Shown here piece after piece: positions 58,561 to 64,000 of a stretch of DNA of 64,000 bases. Location: assembly GCF_010093535.1 (NCBI RefSeq), contig NW_022985168.1, forward strand, positions 1,452,537 through 1,516,536, written 5' to 3'. Numbering within the stretch: the stretch's first letter is position 1; every line of letters starts with the position of its first letter. A program made the translations under genes and the position numbers. The stretch comes from Lindgomyces ingoldianus. Lineage: Eukaryota; Ascomycota; Dothideomycetes; Pleosporales; Lindgomycetaceae. The notes below the pieces were generated by a model. The model made no database searches. It saw nothing but the letters and a program-made list of their open reading frames with translations, and had not been told where the DNA came from.

Positions 58561-59103
58561 CTATTGCTTCTGACCAGAGCCGCCATCAGGGATGAACACA
58601 GGCTCTCGCTTCTGTCCAGAGCCACCATCTGGGATGAAGACAGGCTCTCGCTTCTGTCCAGAGCCACCATCTGGGATGAAGACAGGCTCTCGCTTCTGTC
58701 CAGAGCCACCATCTGGGATGAAGACAGGCTCTCGCTTCTGTCCAGAGCCACCATCTGGGATGAATACAGGCTCTCGCTTCTGTCCAGAGCCACCATCTGG
58801 GATGAATACAGGCTCTCGCTTCTGTCCAGAGCCACCATCTGGGATGAATACAGGCTCTCGCTTCTGTCCAGAGCCACCATCTGGGATGAATACAGGCTCT
58901 CGCTTCTGTCCCGAGCCACCATCTGGGATGAAGACGGGTCCTCGTTTCAGCACCATAGTATCGACATCTCCAACCTGTGTGCACCATCAGTATGGGTGAT
59001 TGTGGCGACAAACATGATTGGCACTTACCACAGCAACAGAAACCGGAGCAGCGAAGGAAGAAAGAGCGAAGGCGGCAATGAGAAAGAGGTAGCGCCCGTG
59101 CAT
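58561..59103 (-). CDS. Secreted Kex2-processed repeat precursor, candidate RiPP or signalling-peptide gene
   Basis: Two exons, complement(58561..58974, 59029..59103), 162 residues; the 54-base intron has donor GTAAGT and acceptor CACAG and joins in phase 0. Residues 1-25 form a clear signal peptide (MHGRYLFLIAAFALSSFAAP at the start). A short pro-segment VGDVDTMVLKR (26-36) ends in a Kex2 site. Residues 37-162 are nine 14-residue units EPVFIPDGGSGQKR; unit 1 starts with G and unit 9 ends KQ before the stop. All internal units are bounded by KR. Kex2 cleavage plus carboxypeptidase trimming would yield 12-residue EPVFIPDGGSGQ; an X-Pro dipeptidase would leave VFIPDGGSGQ. Known parallels are Kex2-processed repeat proteins, including dikaritin precursors and alpha-pheromones. 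The unit has neither Trp nor Cys, so it is not a usual pheromone. No DUF3328 or tyrosinase gene is seen nearby. Confidence 0.85.
58564..58941 (-). repeat. Nine 42-base tandem repeats encoding the KR-bounded peptide
   Basis: The units are nearly identical in DNA. The internal ones differ mainly at one third-codon position (Val GTC or GTA), while the terminal units are more diverged. Because 42 is a multiple of three and the units are nearly identical, several other frames are also open. Only the minus frame described has a signal peptide, intron and stop directly after the last unit. Confidence 0.95.
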
Positions 59104-62100
59104 TTTGGTTGGGTTGCCAAGAAATAGTCTGTTTAATATGGGTATCACAGTTGGTTGAGGTTAGTGAGACTAATGAGGGTAAAGGATGTACGTTATGGCC
59201 CAGCCAAAAAAAACGAAGGGAAAGTGAAAGGAGTGGATGTGGTGTTGTGTTGTGCGATGGTTGTTTGGATGCGGGCATGAATTTGGGGGAGGATCACCGC
59301 TGCCTTTATCGATGCTAGTCGAGCCCAGCGATATCCTTGTGCGATGCTGCCGAATACCACTCATCATCCATGAAACCTCCACCAGCGCGTTGACCCGCCT
59401 GTTGGCCCCACTCAAGAAGCCACAAACAACAACGCTGTCGCGCTGGGATGACGGACGAGATGAAGTTCATGCGAAGGTTGTGCACTTATTGGAGGTGCAA
59501 ATGTTGAGGCATAATCGTTGCGCGACGGATTCGGCGAGATGAAACCTCAGGACCGAGGGGACTGGAACACGAGTCGTCACACCGGACTCCGTGGAGGGCC
59601 AGAACCAGTCCGTAATGGCTGGAATGGATCTCATCGTTTCGTCGTCATAAACCATCACAATCGCAAGCGCTTCTCAGGCTGTTAGCAAGGCCCTCCACAA
59701 CTTGCACGAACTGGAGAGTATCGATTCTGCTCCTGTAATCTCCCCAGCTCTCACAAATGCCAGAATCGTTCCTAACCAATCGCAGGGGTGAAAGTCGTGC
59801 GAAATGGCTTGGCGGCGGTTTGGCCCTGGATCCCGCTGCGAAACGATTGGCTATGGGTGAATCTCTTCGTCCGCGCTTCCGCGACCTTTGTCACATTTAC
59901 CCGTCATAGGTTACGCTTCGCAATCGATATTCGAGCGTCCGTACATGCTTATTGATTTCGTTGTTGATGATTAGATGGGTATAGCGAAGCGAATAGTTCA
60001 CGCAAATTGCTGCTTTGTCCATGTTCCGCTCGGACTTTGTCGTATCGCTGCGCCACCTCCGCATCGCTTGATGTTGGCTTGGCGTTATAGCACTTAACCT
60101 GAAGCAGTAACTTCCATTCACGTTCTCATATTCACACCAGCATTCACTAGGGAATTCACTCGCTTTTCGCATCACAAATACTCACTGCACTAAGTATTTG
60201 TACTCGATTGTGCGGGATTGGAAAGAACGCCGCCGTCGTATCTACCATGAAGAGTCAGAGAAGGGACATGGGTACTACATCATCATGGGACATACCGAGC
60301 CAGCCCCAACTTCGCCCTCACGCAACTCCACTCCACCGGCGCTTAACGGACGGAATTGATGTCATCTACAAAATCTCACACCCTAACGAAAAGCCATGAA
60401 AGATATCGAAGCGCACAAGGGGTGTTAGAAATTCACTCGGTGTCGCGCAACCTTGAAAATCGCACGATACGGCGTAGTCCGCACCCCTCCAATTGGCTCA
60501 CGCACTTCAAGCACTGATATGCTACGGCTTCGCCGCCATCATCCTTTCATTGTCGGTGTGATTGTTCTCGTAGCATATTTTTCCGCTGATCCCGCCTATT
60601 GTTGAACTCCTGACACCATATTGTCTTGCCACCTAGGCTCGCCTCCATATGACCTTCCTAGCAGCATCTTCTTTACCCCGATACCAAATGCGTTGGAAAA
60701 TGCCCAAGCCTTCCGCTATGTCAATTTCCTTCCATCTCCTTCTCCACACTATATCCATTTCCATCTAGCTCTCGAATCCATTCTACTAGGGCGTACTCTA
60801 TATAGACTTACTTTATATTATTAAAGAAATTACATTTAGTGGTTATGAAGAAATAGCTTCCGGTTTTTTTGGTAGAAAAATCGGAGTCTCGGGAGCCCAA
60901 TTTATTATAGTACATGTAGTAACAATAAACCAAAAATCGAGAATGAAAATTTACAAATCACCTCCTTTATTCTACCTCTCTCCTTTATCATTCTTGATAT
61001 TCATCTGCAATCCATCTAATCTCTTAGAATTGTATTCTCCATCAGGCACCCTTGGCCCTTAGTCTCTTTATTTTAACGTGTCACTGAAGGTATTCCTTTG
61101 GCGCATCACACACCTCCCTAGGGTATTCGGATCGTTCGCAACATTTGGACATAGTAGGATTAGGTAAGAGGCCAGTAGTACTAGACAAATTACCAATTCA
61201 AGAATCTATTCGAAATTCTATAATCACTCAACACCCTAGACCACTCCTCTCCATGGCGACCGCCGAATTTCATGGCTACTGTAGAGGAGAAGTGTCACGA
61301 TAGGCACAAGGGCTACACTTTTCTAACGTAGCCACACAATCTACCACCGTAAGGTTATTCCGACATGCACAAAAGGAGATGCTCACATTGTCACTCTGAC
61401 GAATTCGAGTCTCCGATTCTCAGCGTGCACAGACTTGCGACAAAGCTGCATGCGGTCTGAGAAGGAAGTGGCAGGCGGAAATGCGCCTCATGATCACTGG
61501 TCTTTAGGGCAGCTCCAGACTTCTGTGACCCCCGCGTTTGAGAGCAATGTGCAATGAAATTTGGGGGCCAGAACGTTGTCATTGTGGTCATGAGGCCGGA
61601 ACGCGGAATTAGGCTACACCGGAATGCTGAGGCTTTCCAAGGTTGCTTCCAGCTTATTGATTTGGCCCAATATCCAGTCTGCACGCAACTTTTAATAGCC
61701 CGTTCCGGATTATCGTGGGTAGGATTGAATGTTATCCACTTCATAGGGGCACCCTCGTCACTGCCATGAGCCTCTTCGTGTACGTCATCGAAAAACAAAC
61801 GTTAAATCATAGATTATAGGCTTTCGCGTCGCATACCCTACAGTGCCCCCATTGGCAGCCTCGACTCACGGTGATACGTGTAGCCGCCGAACCGCGATGC
61901 CAGGGCGCGACGGTCAGATTGAGTTGATGACTTTGCCCCAAACCTCAGTCTGCGAAGAGAGGCGCATTCAGGTAATATCCATAGCGAGTAACTGCGCATT
62001 GTGCTGCTGCGGCGGTCTCGTGGCGCTTGAGGCTCTTGTATGAAGGGCTGGAATGCTACAAGCCCTGTAACATGTGGATACCTGAAACTTTTGCCCGAAC

Positions 62101-62276
62101 GCAGCCCCCTAAAAGGCAATCACCAGATCCCTCCGTAGCGCTTTTCTTATGGCAAGATTGCACGTAATGCTTTGCTAGGATTACTGGCTTTATTTAGCGG
62201 CTAGGTCCTTACAAATTATTTGATCTTCTAGAGGGAGACGACGACTTCGGCGAATTTCTATTGCCGAAAGGGGCAT
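59104..62276. other. Long stretch without a supported gene
   Basis: About 3.2 kb. On the minus strand, short coding-like pieces appear at about 59630-59750 (DSGICESWGDYRSRIDTL and on), 59897-60175 and 61391-62119, but no family or consistent splicing could be established. 60800-61030 is AT-rich. The first 200 bases are presumably the promoter of the repeat precursor. Confidence 0.4.
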
Positions 62277-62492
62277 TGTCCGTACGCAGGAGCGATACGG
62301 CGCAAAGTATCCATCTGGCCCGGCATAGGATCACGTGGTTATACCACGTGATGCCCGTGCGCCGCGCGCCTCCTTTAATATCGCTCGCGTCCGTACATAG
62401 AAGAAGACAAGCAATGACCAGAAATCTGTTGCCCACCCTACCTACTCCGTACGCTGTGCACACCGTACATTACTCTTACTCTTGCTACTTAA
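62277..62492 (+). repeat. LTR-like dispersed repeat, copy B
   Basis: Same orientation as the copy at 8348-8585. It starts TGTCCGTACGCAG and ends CTCTTGCTACTTAA. It contains a perfect palindrome near 62329-62351: ATCACGTGG, five bases TTATA, then CCACGTGAT, which is only degenerate in the other copy. No flanking target duplication was seen. Confidence 0.6.
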
Positions 62493-62905
62493 TACCTTAA
62501 TTCTACCTTACTAAACACACCCCTAAGATTAATAACTTTATAAATAGTAAAAAACTAATATTTAGACAATAGTAAGCTTTAATTATTAATAAGCTTAACA
62601 TTAATGCAGATTACTATTAAAGCAGGCGCGTACACATAGCGTTAGTATAGGGGACACTGCTAGCATTGTGAAGGAATACTTAGAGCTAGGATACCTAGCT
62701 AAATTAAACTAGTTTTAGTTTAAAAAAGCAAAGAACATAACAGCAATACTTTCCCACTCTAAATACTACTAATAGGGACTATTAGTCTATAGAGAGGGGG
62801 GTAGTGTAATAATTTACATAAATTATTTTATTAGGTTACCTAACAAACCTATATCTAAAGGTTCCTTGTATTGGCCCTAATCCTAAACTGGCCCTGACCC
62901 TGCCT
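62493..62905. other. AT-rich non-coding stretch
   Basis: Very AT-rich with many TTAA/TAAT tracts and no open frame of note. The composition is consistent with decayed, possibly RIP-affected mobile DNA. Confidence 0.45.
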
Positions 62906-63411
62906 GTAACGGCGCAGGCAAGAAAATGGGTCTGAATGCGGTAGGAATCCACTCAGAGGCATATGGGAGTGCGTGGGGATTCAATGACCTGGGAATTCCA
63001 TTGACACCTATAGGCCTTGTCCAAAAGGATATCAGAAAACTACTGAGCTAGCTAAGGGGAGAGGTGCGACTAAATACTTGGGGGAATAGGGGTAACCGCG
63101 GGGGACAGGGTCAAGTCAGGGTCGGGGCTGATACGGGGACCCTTCGGATAGGTTCCGAGCGACCCGAGATGGAACGATTCATGAGAATCGTTACACTGCC
63201 CTAGCCCCTGCTGTACCCCTATTCCTCTAAGTATTTAGTTGCGCCTTTTCTCTGTAGCTAGCTTAGTAGTTTTCTGATATTCTTTGTACAAGGCCTATAG
63301 CTGTTAATGGAATTCCCAGGTTTCTGAGTCCCCACGCACTCCCATATGCCTCTGAGTGGATTCACACCGCATTCGGACCCGTTGTCTTACCTTCGCCGTT
63401 ACAAGTACTAT
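62906..63411. repeat. Large imperfect inverted repeat (palindromic element), arms about 220 bases
   Basis: The left arm starts TGTAACGGCG and the right arm ends CGCCGTTACA. Inside, the arms match over long stretches in reverse complement (for example AATCCACTCAGAGGCATATG, GGGAGTGCGTGGGGA, ATCAGAAAACTACT, ACTAAATACTT). A second TTACA lies at about 63191-63195 after GAGAATCG. It could be a hairpin-type non-autonomous DNA element or two LTR-like copies inserted head-to-head. Confidence 0.75.
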
Positions 63412-64000
63412 ACCTAGAGAACCTTGATGGTAACACAGTACAGATATTAGCTTTAGAGGAGGTAGATAACAGCTAAGAGAAAGACTACAGTCTTACAATA
63501 ACTAGAGTTAATGAGTACAGCGTGGGATTTAGAGGGGCTACAAGAGAGCTCTTCTCTCAGCTAGAGGGTGATGGCCCCTCGGAGAACTCTCAGCCCGTAC
63601 CACCTAAGAGATCCTCTCTCATGCAATAGGGAGCTACACGTGGTAAAAATAATAATAATCGCGTATTACGCTACCTAGGATTGTGTGGGAGCCTGGGGGA
63701 GAGAAGCTCACCGAAGAGCTCACTAAAAAGCTGTATATGGCTATCTAAAAACAGAGGGTTGATCTCCCATCCCTTCAACCAAGGGATTCAAGCATATGTT
63801 CAGTCGCAAAATTTACCTCCATAACTTAAAGATCCCTCAAGAGCAGTGACAAGGTCGTCAGGTCCACAGGAAGCATTAATAGGGGTTTCCTCAAGAGGGC
63901 TTTGAAAAAGGGTGTTCGAAAAGGGGGACTAGACTTCTTCCAGTGCGCATTTCAGGTGTACAAACAGCACAAGATGAATCCAACTAAAAAGTCATCATCT
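63412..64000 (+). mobile_element. Possible mobile-element coding relic at the window edge
   Basis: Plus-strand frames contain coding-like text broken by stops (ENLDGNTVQILALEEVDNS, EYSVGFRGATRELFSQLEGD, EKLTEELTKKLYMAI, KHKMNPTKKSSS-like at the end). I do not recognise the family. Position beside the palindromic repeat and the repeated stops suggest a decayed element running out of the window. Confidence 0.3.

Noticed and set aside
58564..58941. CRISPR-like array
   Set aside because: The repeats are directly adjacent coding units without spacers, in a eukaryotic genome.
58561..59103. Alpha-factor mating pheromone
   Set aside because: The architecture fits, but the unit lacks the Trp and Cys residues of known Pezizomycotina alpha-pheromones and the sequence does not resemble them.
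58410..59278. Other long open frames on both strands through the 42-base repeats (for example plus-strand DRLSLLSRATIWDE or GSRFCPEPPSG repeats, minus WWLWTEARACIHPR)
   Set aside because: They are open only because the unit length is a multiple of three. Only one minus frame has a signal peptide, splice sites, dibasic processing sites and a stop right after the last unit.
61391..62119. Two minus-strand frames of 135 and 93 codons
   Set aside because: No family recognised and no way to splice them convincingly; left as unassigned.
56014..64000. DUF3328 (UstYa-type) or tyrosinase gene forming a dikaritin cluster with the precursor
   Set aside because: No HxxHC pair or copper-site motif was found in any frame; the neighbours are a DUF3176 protein and gene-poor DNA.

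Overview
The window looks like part of a draft nuclear genome from a filamentous ascomycete (Pezizomycotina). Coding regions are broken by short introns, mostly 43-60 bases, with GTRNGT-type donors and CTRAY branch sites a few bases before AG. The gene content is typical of such fungi: a Zn2Cys6-type regulator, a PNP-NB-ARC-TPR receptor, CorA-like proteins, a DUF3176 protein, a CYP7/8-like P450 and a Kex2-processed repeat precursor. The species cannot be named from sequence alone. A run of 884 N lies inside the receptor gene. Exon structures below were inferred by hand from reading frame, splice signals and family alignment.

Layout. 1-10.8 kb is accessory. It holds the end of a transcription factor, an NLR-type receptor (minus strand), a CorA-like pseudogene carrying RIP-like nonsense changes, an inverted relic of the receptor's tail, and an LTR-like repeat. 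11-43 kb is mostly conserved core: a sucrose/alpha-glucoside transporter, NAP1, FAP7, HAM1, a P450 without its heme cysteine, ribosomal protein eS1, a small conserved-looking protein, URC1, ELF1, uracil phosphoribosyltransferase, WAPL, Rheb and seryl-tRNA synthetase. 43-64 kb is accessory again: a GTAC-dense non-coding stretch, a kinase-TPR gene head-to-head with a kinase-pseudokinase gene, an intact CorA-like gene, a DUF3176 membrane protein, a secreted precursor with nine copies of a 14-residue KR-flanked repeat, and a repeat-rich right end with a roughly 500-base palindrome.

How genes may work together. URC1 and the uracil phosphoribosyltransferase flank ELF1 and belong to the same known uracil-degradation route. 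The NLR, kinase-TPR, tandem-kinase and CorA-like genes resemble families used or suspected in fungal non-self recognition; a joint role here is inference. The most novel-looking item is the precursor at 58561-59103. It has a signal peptide, one intron, and nine units EPVFIPDGGSGQKR (the first starts with G, the last ends KQ) that Kex2 and an X-Pro dipeptidase could cut into identical small peptides. No cyclisation enzyme for it is visible in this window.
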